Positions 11,284-21,937 of a stretch of 64,000 nt of DNA are shown in pieces (within the stretch, counting starts at the first letter, position 1; every line of letters starts with the position of its first letter). The notes under the pieces were generated by a model. It was not told where the DNA came from. It saw only the letters and a list, made by a program, of their open reading frames with translations, and did no database searches. Source of the DNA: Rana temporaria (taxonomy: Eukaryota > Chordata > Amphibia > Anura > Ranidae); contig NC_053501.1 of the NCBI RefSeq assembly GCF_905171775.1, forward strand, positions 14,010,344 through 14,074,343. Direction: 5' to 3'. Both the position numbers and the translations under genes were made by a program.

Positions 11284-12060
11284 CAGGGGCGGATCCAGAG
11301 TCTAGTCTCGGGAGGGGCACTGCCAGAAAATACTTTTTTTTTGCCGGCAATTTATTTGGGAAATGGCTGGTGTTGGCGCTTCAATCATCACGGCACCATG
11401 GTTGTTATGGTGTCAAGATGATTAAAGCGCATTATTTCTATTATTACATTGTTATAGAAAATGAAATAGTTCAACTCACCATAATGCAGAATCAGGGGGA
11501 GCCCCGAGTGTGTCACTTGCCACCGTCGCCTGCCACCAGATGCAGATTGTCACTTGCCACACGTTGCGGATTGTCACTTGCCACGTCACCTGTTACAAGT
11601 TGCAGATTGTCACTTGCCACACGTTGCAGTTGTCACTTGCCACGTCACCTGTTACAAGTTGCAGATTGTCACTTGCCACACGTTGCAGTTGTCACTTGCC
11701 ACATGTTGCGGATTGTCCACTTGCCTGGCTCTAAGACCTCCCTGTGTAGCCAGCTCTGCCTTGCCTTGCAGGGAGATCATTCTCTCTCTCAGATTCTGGA
11801 GATCTGTCCCCGCAGTGCCCCGCCATGAGTGTGTTTAGGGATCTGGTAGCTCTAGAAAGCGCTGAGAGCAAAGCTGTTCCTTGTAAACACAGAAGGCTTA
11901 CAAGCGAAAGCAGGCGCTGAGCGTGAGATCAGGAGGAGGCGGAATTGAGTTCTGACACTTTCAGGCTGCAAAATTGGGCCACATGACAAGGCCTGGTGGT
12001 GGGGCCGTATTTAGCCCGTGGGCCTTGACATATTTGCCCTAGCGTCTACCATGTCATCCT
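11284..12060. repeat. hAT-like left end and GC-rich repeat body
   Basis: CAGGGGCGGATCCAGAGTCT at 11284 looks like an hAT-type end. The following region contains a minisatellite and GC-richer sequence. No matching right end was found. Confidence 0.3.
11512..11730. repeat. Minisatellite with CACTTGCCAC units
   Basis: Composite tandem units contain TGTCACTTGCCACACGTTGC and CACGTCACCTGTTACAAGTT. A roughly 65-bp higher-order unit is repeated at about 11575 and 11632. Open frames across it are artefacts. Confidence 0.8.
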
Positions 12061-12072
12061 ATCCAGTCATTT

Positions 12073-12113
12073 GAGTCCTGATGAAAGGGACATGTCCCGA
12101 AATACGTTGACTT
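12073..12113 (+). ncRNA. Hammerhead-ribozyme-like motif
   Basis: In order: GAGTC (12073-12077), CTGATGA (12078-12084), AA, the palindrome GGGACATGTCCC (12087-12098) as stem II, GAAA (12099-12102), TACGTT, then GACTT (12109-12113), which pairs with GAGTC as stem I. This reproduces the CUGANGA...GAAA core, a very short stem III and an NUH cleavage position after T12108. Minimal hammerheads of this type are known in Penelope-like retroelements. The two unpaired A residues after CTGATGA are a flaw and may make it inactive. Confidence 0.4.
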
Positions 12114-12115
12114 GT

Positions 12116-12940
12116 TTCCTTGGATTTTTCTGGTGCCGTCTTTAGAATTTTTTTTTAGAACTGACAAACCAAGTCATTGCTCTCCACATCATAAATGTCA
12201 CCAAATTGTGTTTGGTGGTTCCAGTCCTACACTTTCCGGTAAAGCCATTATATGGCCATTTCTACTTCTCTCTGTTTTTATCTTGTGCCTCACACATCTG
12301 GATTTGACAAATTCAAAAAAAAAAAAAAAGAATCAGGCGGTCACACGTGTTCTTTGTGGGCTTATCTGATGCAGCAATCATGTTCAAATTTGTTCTACCG
12401 CTGTGGTCTGTTCTTCTGCCTCATAGCTATGAGTGTTTCTAACCACAGATGTGTTCATGGTGTGATGAATAACTCCAATACCGAATCACAGGGTCCAGTC
12501 CAATGCTTTGTGGGAACTGGTGGAAAAGTACACATTAGTGGAAACAAATACATTCATCCATGACCTCAATTATTTTATTAGGCAGGGATTAGAGTGAATT
12601 AATTTTCTTTTTCAAGCTGGAGATCGAGTACATTGACCTTTAATGACTACAAAGAGCATGACGGAGCCACAAACAAGTCCAATATAAAGAGAAAACAAAT
12701 CAGCGCAATAAAACAGTAAGCAACCCTAAATAAAGCAGCTGAACACCAGGGTCAATAATCAAACAATCCCTGTAAATGTAATGTTAGCAGATGGTGCAGC
12801 GCTATAAACAGTCCATATGTATTGCAGAGACACCTTCAGTGAATATAGTGCTGGTAAAAACAGAACATAAAGAAGTGACTTCACAGGTGCGATGAACCTC
12901 CACCACCAGATGAAATGGCCTCTCACCTCACAGCGAGGAC
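12116..12940. other. Unassigned stretch
   Basis: It contains an A15 run near 12317 and AT-rich DNA. 12660-12930 looks like an interspersed repeat (GTGCAGCGCTATAAACAG) that I cannot classify. No gene. Confidence 0.3.
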
Positions 12941-13419
12941 CAGTGGTGGTTCGTCCATAGAGGGCGCTGGAGCGCCGCCCCCTCTGGCTCTCACCGTCGC
13001 TGAGTCTAATAACATAGATTCATGCATTGCACGAATCCATGTTATTATCGCCGCTGCTCTATTCAGATGGTCGGCGCTCATGTCCGGCCATCTGAATAAC
13101 GGCAGCTGGTTGGCTGTACGGAAGTGCCCATCAGAGCCAGCGGCTCTGATAGGCTTTCCGAGTACAGCCCTCAGCCTTCCGGATGCTTATCCAGGGAACG
13201 TACGGGGGTTGGCTGAAAGGACAGGCGATCCTATTGGGTGCCTAGAAGAAGGAGGGGAGGAGCTGGAAACCCCCATGGAGGAGCCGCTGCACCACGCTGC
13301 CTGCCACCTGCCACGATGGGGTAAGTACCAGATCGACTGGCAAACAGCAGAAGGTGGGTGCTGCTGGGGGGGGGGTTCCTTGCCGTCCCCCCCCCCAAAA
13401 AAAACACCAGCCACCACTG
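12941..13419. mobile_element. Non-autonomous hAT-like element
   Basis: 479 bp from CAGTGGTGGTTCGTCC to CAGCCACCACTG. The body is homologous to the left part of 1287-2233, including CATCTGAATAACGGCAGCTG. The terminal inverted repeats match, but the flanking octamers (GCGAGGAC and GATTTGAG) do not form a clear TSD. Poly-G and poly-C runs lie near the right end. Confidence 0.6.
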
Positions 13420-15135
13420 GATTTGAGTCTTTGCTTTGCAGGAACACAGAATCTATCCCTTCCCCCTGTCAAAGCAGAACTCTGCTTTGTTTACATAGGT
13501 AAATCCCTGTTCCATGTCTCTGCCTGACAACTGGCGGGTGCTGTCAGACATCGAGTGCCCGGCACCCGCAGATCAGAGTATTTTGCCTCTCCTGATTACT
13601 TTTCATTCTTCAAATGGTCGTATTTTAAAAACTATAAATCCTACAGCGAAGAGCTTTATATTGTGAGAATTACAAGACCCAGACCTACACTTTGATGTAT
13701 AGTATGTGTCTGAAATATTGAAAATGAAGGCACAGTCGCAGTTTAGATATTGCCCTTCAAATTTGAAGTGGCCAGCCAGAGTGAAGTTTCAATGAATGTC
13801 AATGGATGGCGTGAGTTACAAACAAATGGTCATATTGTGAAAACTATCAGGACTATGGCTTAGCCGTGGACATGTTTAGTGGCAGCAGGGACAGCTGTAC
13901 TGTAAATGATCTGGCGCAACGCTGCCTCCCTGTAGCAGTAAAACTGTTATAGGGCAGTCAGCAAATGGTTAATCTATAATCTATAATAATGTATTTGGCT
14001 GTATCTCCACTACGATCAGTACTATATGCCACCTCTCCATTCCTATTTCCTAATTGCCGGCCTTCATAAGGAAACCATTGTCACTAAGAATAACTTAAAT
14101 TCACAATCTAAAATCATAGATTTTTTACTATTTGCATTTTAGTGGCTTTTTGATACACTAAAATGAATCTATATTCAATTACAACGTCTACAGTAATATA
14201 TACCCCCCCTCCCCCACACACACACACACACATCCACACTCCTTCCTTCTCGATTGCAGACCTTCACAAGGAAACCATTGGCTATGTCCCTTACAATTTC
14301 TGACCAAAAGTGCAAAAATATCAAAAGTTTTACTATGTTAGTCATTAATCACAGCAGAAAGCTTGAAACCCAAGTGATACACTTTATTGGATAACTTAAG
14401 TTTTTTAAGATCCAAGTTTTTAGCAATACATTAGCCTTTGTCCGCCAATAAACCTAAAATGTTTTAAAATAAGAAAACATTTTTTTTAGTCAGCCGATAA
14501 AGGTTATCACTTGAATTCCAATCTTTCTGCTTCCTAGAAATATGAAATATAAAGCTCTGGAAAGGAACATTTAGTTAGAAGTAAATTGCGATTAATTTAC
14601 TTTTGTTCCTTTTTTTAAGATCAACATTTGTTTTTAATAAGGTGGTTCATTTTATATGACTGCATAGCTTTCAATTCAGAGTTGGAAATTTGAAAGTGTA
14701 TGCAACAAACACAAAAACAAACAAAACATTTTTTGTGATTGTATTATACATATTGATGATTTGGCTTTTATTTTTTGACTTCATATGTTTCAATATATGT
14801 TTACAATAATAATAATTATTATTACTGATGAGTAAGTGGAGTGGCCAATTCATTTTGAAATGAATTGATTTTGCCATAACATTTTCTGATTTCACAGTTG
14901 GCAAAATTTCAGTGGGAGCTTTCAGTTTCGCTCATTTAGTAGTCTATGAGAAATTTGCTGTACAATTTTTTTTTCCCCTTTATTCAGTGATAGTGTGTAA
15001 TTATTTTTTTCTTGAGGGGCGGGGGGGGGGGGCGGGGTTTAGGTAGGTCAGTTTATGCTATTTTTACTCTTTTGAATGTGTACCTTTTTTTTTAACTGTG
15101 TTTGTATTTATTTGTTAATGCACTGATGCTTTAAT
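13420..15135. other. Unassigned AT-rich stretch
   Basis: Mostly AT-rich. It holds a CA microsatellite at 14216-14232, a weak duplication (AAGGAAACCATTG at about 14068 and 14270) and a poly-G run near 15018. No coding sequence is supported. Confidence 0.3.
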
Positions 15136-15139
15136 TTGT

Positions 15140-15250
15140 TTTATTTTACTTTCCTCTGTCACTTTATTTTTATTTTACTTTCCTCTGTCACTTTATTTTT
15201 ATTTTACTTTCCTCTGTCACTTTATTTTTATTTTACTTTCCTCTGTCATT
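15140..15250. repeat. 28-bp tandem repeat, about four copies
   Basis: Units contain TTTTACTTTCCTCTGTCACT. The array encodes a repetitive hydrophobic frame by chance. Confidence 0.85.
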
Positions 15251-15426
15251 CCTTTTTTTTTTTAAGTAAACTAATGAGGCTCATGAAGGGACCTTTTATT
15301 GGCAGAATATCAGGTCCAGGGTAGAGAAAAAACACTCTGTAACTATCGAGGGCCATATAAAGCCCATGCCTTCTTAAAGTTAAAACCCATTTTAACACGT
15401 TTATGCTACAGGTTAGCCTATATTAA

Positions 15427-16018
15427 AGAGGAAGTAAAGCCCCTAAAAATAAAATATTAAAAAAAGAAACCCTGCAAGACAACGGCATAATGAGCGAGAT
15501 ATCCCCCTGTGTCTGCATGTGCCGAAGTGATCGGCACATGCGCATTGAGGCAATGGCACGTTGCTCCGGGAAGTAAGCTCCGGGAGAGATGTCCGTGGCC
15601 GGAGGGGGGGTCGAGAATGGCTGCGGGGGGTTCGATCTAAGGTAAGTAATACATAATGAGCTAGTATGCATAACATACTAGCTCATTATGAATTACTTAC
15701 CTGAGATCAAAGCCCCCGCAGCGGCCCTCGTTCGCCTCCTCTGTCGCTGCCATAACCCCTGAAGTGACTTCCGGGTATCACGGCTCCGGCGCTGTGATTG
15801 GCCTAAGCCGCTATGATGTCACTCCCGCCCAATGCGTGTGGGAGCCGTCAGTGACAGCACGATCGCCTTCACTAACGGCACGCTCAGTGCGCCTGGGCCG
15901 TTGTCTGCAAATATTTCCTTAACCGTGTAGGTTTAGGAGATATTTTTTGTACCTACAGGTAAGCCTTAATCTAGGCTTACCTGTAGGTAAAAGTGGTCTG
16001 TAAGATTTTACAATCACT
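15427..16018. mobile_element. TTAA-flanked MITE with internal palindromes
   Basis: Bounded by TTAA at 15423-15426 and 16019-16022, with ends AGAGGAAGTAAAGCCC and ACAATCACTT. A perfect palindromic core (CATAATGAGCTAGTATG and its complement) lies at about 15653-15690, and TAGGAGATATTTTT/CTTACCTGTAGG inverted segments lie near the right. Confidence 0.5.
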
Positions 16019-16067
16019 TTAAGGCTCACCTGTAGCTACCTTGGATATCTCCTAAACCTGCACGGTT

Positions 16068-16266
16068 TAGGAGATATCCCCCTGTGTCTGCATGTGCCGA
16101 AGTGATCGGCACATGCGCATTGAGGCAATGGCACGTTGCTCCGGGAAGTAAGCTCCGGGAGAGATGTCCGTGGTCGGAGGGGGGGTCGAGGATGGCTGCG
16201 GGGGGTTCGATCTAAGGTAAGTAATACATAATGAGCTAGTGTGCTATGCATACTAGCTCATTATGT
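16068..16266. repeat. Direct duplicate of 15490-15680
   Basis: A roughly 185-bp block with GAGATATCCCCCTGTGTCTG, GTGATCGGCACATGCGCATT and GGTTCGATCTAAGGTAAGTA is repeated almost identically to 15490-15675, just outside the flanking TTAA. It is a second partial copy of the same MITE in the same orientation. Confidence 0.8.
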
Positions 16267-16284
16267 CTTTGTCAAGCATTAAAA

Positions 16285-16515
16285 AAAATACTCACAATTT
16301 TAGTCCATTTACTACAATAGTAAATCTCATCAAATTTTGGCCTCATTTTTTTTTCTTACAATTTTACCTTAATACTTGATCGGGCCAAATTTTTGGGGAT
16401 TTTATTAACGTCCCCTTAAAACCATAAAAAAACACCCTAATTAAACCAAAATGCAATATTTTACCAAAGTCTCAAAAAAAAAAAAAAATGACTCGCATTT
16501 TTAGTCCATTTGCTG
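16285..16515. repeat. Duplicated AT-rich segment flanking the next element
   Basis: The sequence around AGTAAATCTCATCAAATTTT (about 16319) recurs at 17668. The second copy of this tandem segment is interrupted by the element at 16522. Confidence 0.65.
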
Positions 16516-16521
16516 CAATAG

Positions 16522-17664
16522 CCACTTCCGGACCGCCGCATGTACATTTACGTCGGCAGAATGGCACGGACAGGCACATTGGCGTACCTGTACGTCCTCA
16601 GCTAGACGTGGGTCGAGGATCCGATCGGGACCCCCCCCCCCCCGGTACATGCGGCGGTTCCCGTGGCTTCAGGAGCGATCCGGGACGAGAGCGCGGCTAT
16701 TCGTTTCTAGCCGCCCCCTCGCGATCGCTCCCCGGAGCTGAAGAACGGGGAGAGCCGTATGTAAACACGGCTTCCCCGTGCTTCACTGTGGCGGCTGCAT
16801 CGATCGAGTGATCCTTTTATAGGGAGACTCGATCGATGACGTCAGTCCTACAGCCACACCCCCCTACAGTTGTAAACACACACTAGGTGAACCCTAACTC
16901 CTACAGCGCCCCCTGTGGTTAACTCCCAAACTGCAACTGTCATTTTCACAATAAACAATGCAATTTAAATGCATTTTTTGCTGTGAAAATGACAATGGTC
17001 CCAAAAATGTGTCAAAATTGTCCGAAGTGTCCGCCATAATGTCGCAGTCACGAAAAAAATCGCTGATCGCCGCCATTAGTAGTAAAAAAAATAAAATAAT
17101 AAAACTATCCCCTATTTTGTAAACGCTATAAATTTTGCGCAAACCAATCGATAAACGCTTATTGCGATTTTTTTTACCAAAAATAGGTAGAAGAATACGT
17201 ATCGGCCTAAACCAGTGGTTCTCAACTCCGGTCCTCGGGACCCACTAACAGGTCACGTTTTCAAAATAACTGAAATTAACTGAAACGTTCTCCTCAAGGT
17301 AATATTTAAAATCTGGCCTGTAAGTGGGTCCCGAGGACCGGAGTTGAGAACCACTGGCCTAAACTGAGGAATTTTTTTTTTTTATATATATGTTTTTGGG
17401 GGATATTTATTATAGCAAAAAGTAAAAAATATTGCATTTTTTTCAAAATTGTCACTCTATTTTTGTTTATAGCGAAAAAAATAAAATCCGCAGAGGTGAT
17501 CAAATACCACCAAAAGAAAGCTCTATTTGTGGGGAAAAAAGGACGCCAATTTTGTTTGGGAGCCACGTCGCACGACCGCGCAATTGTCTGTTAAAGCGAC
17601 GCAGTGCCGAATTGTAAAAACCCCTTGGGTCATTTAGCAGCATATTGGTCCGGTCCTTAAGTGG
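16522..17664 (+). mobile_element. CCACTT-family element, complete copy
   Basis: Ends are CCACTTCCGGACCG and GGTCCTTAAGTGG. The 4-bp duplication ATAG lies at 16518-16521 and 17665-17668, and the intact site CAATAGTAAAT is preserved in the neighbouring tandem segment. The left half is GC-rich and the right half AT-rich. No transposase. The copy at 50308 is nearly identical but lacks the 152-bp insertion at 17205-17364. Other partial copies are at 22885, 24053, 34758, 40931, 49395 and 59690. The superfamily is unknown. Confidence 0.8.
17213..17356. mobile_element. hAT MITE, 144 bp, nested
   Basis: The terminal inverted repeats begin CAGTGGTTCTCAACTCCGGT and extend about 34 bp perfectly. The 8-bp TSD GCCTAAAC is exact at 17205-17212 and 17357-17364. 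The paralogous element at 50308-51285 reads through GGCCTAAACTGAGG without interruption. TIR sequence plus 8-bp TSD identify hAT. Confidence 0.92.
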
Positions 17665-17668
17665 ATAG

Positions 17669-17810
17669 TAAATCTCATCAAATTTTGACCTCTTTTTTTT
17701 TTTTTTTTTTTTTTTTACAATTTTACCTTAAAACTTGATTGGGCCCAAAACAATTTAGATTTTATTAATTTTCCGGTCAATATTTTGATAAAAGTATAAT
17801 GGAAAAAAAA
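17669..17810. repeat. Right part of duplicated AT-rich segment
   Basis: Continues the tandem segment seen at 16319-16420. It includes a long poly-T run at 17693-17716. Confidence 0.6.
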
Positions 17811-18603
17811 TAATGAATGTATATTTATTTCTCTGATTATCGTAAGGAGAATCTGTGTTTCCATTCACATTTTCGTTGGATACTTAATCTGTTTGTCCAA
17901 GTGGAACAGAACCGCTTTGCAAAAAAAAAAAAAAAAAGAAAAGGGTCAAGTGAATAATACCCTATAGAAATTCAGAATGCCTGCACGTATCCACTAATCT
18001 AGCAACACATACTCCTTAGTAAAATGCAAATAGAAAGATTAATGGCTTCACTTTGACATCCAAGAGCCTTTTGGATGCTTTTAGTAGAAAAACACTTTAT
18101 AAATCATTTTTAGAGCAAAGGTATTTTGCGAGTACTATTTAATCACATAAATTACAATAGAATACTGACAATATTTCATGTAATTTAATGTGCTTTAAAT
18201 AGCTATTAGTAGGCCGGTAAATCTCGAGGTACTTTACCAATTCGGTTTTTGCCCCAAACTTGCCGTATTGTTGTATGATTTTAGGTCATAAAGACTTTTT
18301 CACCTTCTCCTTTTTTTTTTCAATGCCCTGATTTATATGATAATTGAGAGAATTTATTAAATGAAAACCACTCCTATTTAAATAAAAGACACTGTAATTC
18401 AGCGGATGTCATTCTGGTACATATTTAATAAGAGCTATCAATTATTTTTATAAAGTGTTGACATCTGACACAGCTCTGCATAAGAACACTCGAGTTCTAG
18501 CCTGAAGAGCTAACAGTCAAGCAAATCGGAGCCTGGAAGCTTTTAAAATATGTTTTTTTATTTTTTTATTCATGTACAATAAAAAATAAATATCAGTGCA
18601 CAG
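17811..18603. other. AT-rich single-copy-looking island
   Basis: No repeat structure and no coding frame. Composition and lack of internal duplication differ from the repeats on both sides. It could be ancestral non-coding DNA. Confidence 0.3.
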
Positions 18604-18606
18604 AAA

Positions 18607-19295
18607 GGGCCAGATTCACGTAGAATTGCGGCGGCGTAACGTATCGTAGATACGTTACGCCGCCGCAAGTTTTCATCGCAAGTGCCTGATTCACCAAGCA
18701 CTTGCGGGAAAAATTACGCTGGCGGCCTCCGGCGTAAGCCCGCGTAATTCAAAGGGGCGTGTGCCATTTAAATTAGGCGCGCTCCCGCGCCGGACCTACT
18801 GCACATGCTCTGTTTTGACATTCCCGCCGTGCTTTGCGCGAAGTGACGTAATTTTTTCGAACGGCGACGTGCGTAGCGTACTTTCGTATTCCCGGACGTC
18901 TTACGCAAGAAGAAAACATTTTTAAATTTCGACAAGGGAACGACGGCCATACTTTATACAGCACATACGTGTGCTGTGTAAAGTTAGGGCAGGTCAAACG
19001 ACGACTAAAATTGCGACAGGAAACTAGACTAGCTACGACGTACCGAACGCGAAAAACCGTCGTGGATCGCCGTAACTGCTAATTTGCATACCCGAAGCTG
19101 GAATACGACGCAAACTCCACCCAGCGGCGGCCGCGGTATTGCATCCTAAGATCCGACGGTGTAAGTCAATTACACCTGTCGGATCTAAGGGCTATCTATG
19201 CGTAACTGATTCTATGAATCAGCCGCATAGATACTCTGAGAGATACGACGGAGTATCTGAGATACTCCGTCGTATCTCCGCTGTGAATCTGGCCC
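18607..19295. mobile_element. GGCCAGATTC-family MITE
   Basis: 689 bp with ends GGGCCAGATTCAC and GTGAATCTGGCCC and AAA on both sides (18604-18606, 19296-19298). Near each end are perfect hairpins, for example GCGGCGGCGTAACGTATC and its complement at about 18629-18666. CpG- and TACG-rich. No protein. Confidence 0.7.
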
Positions 19296-19304
19296 AAAGT
19301 CTTT

Positions 19305-20110
19305 GGGGTAGATCCACGTACAACGGCGCATTATTACGCTGGGCGTAGCGTATCTAAGATACACTACGCCGCCGTAACTTACTTTTTTTTTTCAAATCCA
19401 CAAAGAATTTGCGCCGTAAGTTACGGCGGCGAAGTGTATGTTCGGCGGCGTAATGGCGCGGCATTCAAATCTCTGTGATGGGGGCGTGTTTTATGTATGG
19501 TGTAAAGCGCTGCGCAAACTGTTGGCGCTATATAAATCCTGTATAATAATAATAATAATAAATACGTTGTGACTCGACGTAAACGACGTTTTTTTTAAAC
19601 TGCGCATGCGCCATCCGTGGGGGTATCCCAGTGCGCATGCTCGAAATTAACCCGGAACAAGCCAATGCTCACGACGGTGACGTCATTCTACGCAAATCCC
19701 TATTCGCGCACGACTTACGCAAACGACGTAAAAGATTAAAATTTCTACGCGGGAAGGACGGCCATACTTAACATTGAGTACGCCTCATAACAGTAGCTTT
19801 AACTATACGCCGGAAAAAGTCGAACGAAAACGACGTAAAAAAATGCGCCGGCCGGACGTACGTTCGTGGATCGCCGTAACTAGCTAATTTGCATACTCGA
19901 CGCGGAATTCGACGGAAACGCCACCTAGCGGCCGCCGAAAAATTGCATCTTAGATCCGATTGCGTACTAAGACGTACGCCTGTCGGATCGACCCGAGATG
20001 CCGTCGTATCTTGTTTTGAAGATACAAAACAAAGATACGACGCGGGAAATTTAAAATTACGCCGGCGTATCAATAGATACGCCGGCGTAATTCTTTTGTG
20101 GATCTGCCCC
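19305..20110. mobile_element. GGCAGATCC-family MITE with nested retroposon
   Basis: Ends are GGGGTAGATCC and GGATCTGCCCC, with TTT at 19302-19304 and 20111-20113. Homologous, inverted, to 51494-52221, and related to 18607, 46101 and 59421. The left terminal region has a TACACTACGCCGCCGTAAC-type hairpin. Confidence 0.7.
19498..19562 (+). mobile_element. SINE/LINE 3'-tail insertion
   Basis: GTGTAAAGCGCTGCGCAAAC then GGCGCTATATAAATCCTG and an (AATA)n-type tail. The inverted paralogue at 51494 reads across this point without it (TTTTATGTAATTACGTTGTG on its complement), proving insertion. Same family as 5985-6103. Confidence 0.65.
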
Positions 20111-20186
20111 TTTGTGTGTGTGGGGGGGAGGCGTAAAGCAAATCGAAACCATCATTGAATGACATATACACCGTTAAGCCATACCT

Positions 20187-21240
20187 TCATGACCACACCT
20201 CTAATTTGGAGTAGGTCGCCATTTTGCCACCAAAACAACCCTGACCCATTGAGGACTTCCCTACACCTCTGAAGGTATGCTTTGGTATGCAGCACCAAGC
20301 TGTCAGTAGCAGATCCTTTAAGTCCTGTAATTCCGCGTACACACGATCGGACATTCCGACAACAAAACTGTGGATTTTTTTTCTGCCGGATGTTGGCTCA
20401 AACTTGTCTTGCATACACACGGTCACACAAATGTTGTCGAAAATTGCGAACACGGTAACGTACAACAGTACGACGAGCCAAGAAAAATGAAGTTTAATGA
20501 TTCCTGAGCATGCGTCGAATTAATTCCGAGCATGCGTAGAAGTTTTGTGGAATTTCCAACAACAACTTTTGTTGTCAGAAAATTTGAGAACCAGCTCTCA
20601 AATTTTTCTCAAATGTCCGATGGAGCCTACACACAGTCGGATTTTCCGACAACAAGCTCACATCGAACATTTGTTGTCGGAAAACCGTGTGTACGCAGCA
20701 AAAAATGCGAAGTGGGGCCTGCATGGATCGGACTTGTTTCTCCAACACATCCCACAGATGCCCATTTGGATTGAGATCTGGACAATCTGAAGCCATGTCA
20801 ACACCTCAAACTTTTGTTTCTCCAACCATTCTTGATGCCGGATTGTAGTGTGACATTATCCTGCTGAAAGAGACCAATGTTATCAGGGAATACTGTTTCC
20901 ATGAAGGGGGTGGACTTGGTCACCAGCAATGTTTAGGTCGGTGGTACGTGTCAAGTAACCTCCACATGAATGACAGAAGCCAAGGTTTCCCGGCAGAACA
21001 TTGCCTCCACCGGCTTGTCTTCTTCCCATACTGCATCCTGGTGCCATCTCTTCCCCAGGTAAGTGGCGCACACCCACCCGGCCATCCATGTGATGAAAAA
21101 AAAATTTACTTCCTCAGACCAGACCACCTTCTTCCATTGCTCCGTGCTCCAGTTCTGATGCTCACGTGCCCAATGTAGGCACTTCTGGTCGTGGACACGG
21201 GTTAGCATGGGCACCCTGACCAGTCTGACTCAATTTCAGA
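20187..21240 (-). pseudogene. Tc1-like transposase relic, copy 1
   Basis: Minus-strand homology runs from about 21214 (HWAREHQNWSTEQWKKVVW, the region around the first catalytic residue) through LPGEEMAPG, GRRQAGGG, CRETLASVIHVEVT and TRTTDLNIAGDQVHP to PDLNP and LWDVLEKQVRSM at about 20780-20700. It resumes as LQDLKDLLLTAWCCIPKHTF at about 20340-20270. The frames shift several times and the region with the second catalytic Asp is damaged. A MITE at 20331 splits the C-terminal part. The N-terminal DNA-binding domains are missing. Confidence 0.8.
20331..20699. mobile_element. Palindromic MITE (GTACACACGA family) nested in Tc1
   Basis: Ends CCGCGTACACACGATCGG and CCGTGTGTACGCAGC, with internal TTTCCGACAACAA motifs. 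Left target TAA at 20328-20330. The right repeat is eroded to AAA. The second Tc1 copy at 21262 has the uninterrupted sequence CCTGTAAGATGCGAGG, so this insertion is secondary. Confidence 0.75.
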
Positions 21241-21261
21241 TGCCATTATAACCAGATAATC

Positions 21262-21935
21262 AATGTAATTTTACCACCAAAACAACCCTGACCCATTGAG
21301 GTATGGACTTCCCTACACCTATTAGGGTACCCTGTGGTATCCGGCACCAAGCCGTCATTAGCAGATCCTTTAAGTCCTGTAAGATGCGAGGTGGGGCCTC
21401 CATGGATTGGACTTGTTTCTCCAGCACATCCCACAGATGCCCGTTTGGATTTGAGATCTGGAGAATCTGAAGGCAATGTCAACACCTCAAACTCGTGTTT
21501 CTCCAACCATTCTTGATCCCTCTTTGTAGTGTGGCATTATCCTGCTGAAAGAGGGCACTGCCATCAGGGAATTCCGTTTCCATGAAGGGGGTGAACTTGG
21601 TCACCAGCAATGTTTAGGTCGGTGGTACTTGTCAAGTAACCTCCACATGAATGACAGGAGCCAAGGTTTCCTAGCAGAACATTGCCTCCTGGTGCCATCT
21701 CTTCCCCAGGTAAGTGACGCACCTGACCATCCACATGATGAAAAAGAATACGTGCTTCCTCGGACTAGGCCACCTTCTTCCATTGCTCCGTACTCCTGTT
21801 CTAAGGCTCACGTGCCCAATGTAGGTGCTTCTGGCTGTGGACACGGGTTAGCATGGGCAACCGGACCGGTCTGCAGTTACGTAGCCCCATACACAACAAA
21901 CATTGTTGCCCATTTTTTCTGCTTATAAACGTCAG
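21262..21935 (-). pseudogene. Tc1-like transposase relic, copy 2
   Basis: Same segment as copy 1 in the same orientation, beginning ACCACCAAAACAACCCTGAC and lacking the nested MITE. Minus-strand pieces include HEFEVLTLPSDSPDLKS and HLTGLKGSANDGL. It ends near 21925 at CCCATTTTTTCTGCTT, which corresponds to the transposase start region, so most of the N-terminal half is deleted. Non-functional. Confidence 0.75.
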
Positions 21936-21937
21936 TC

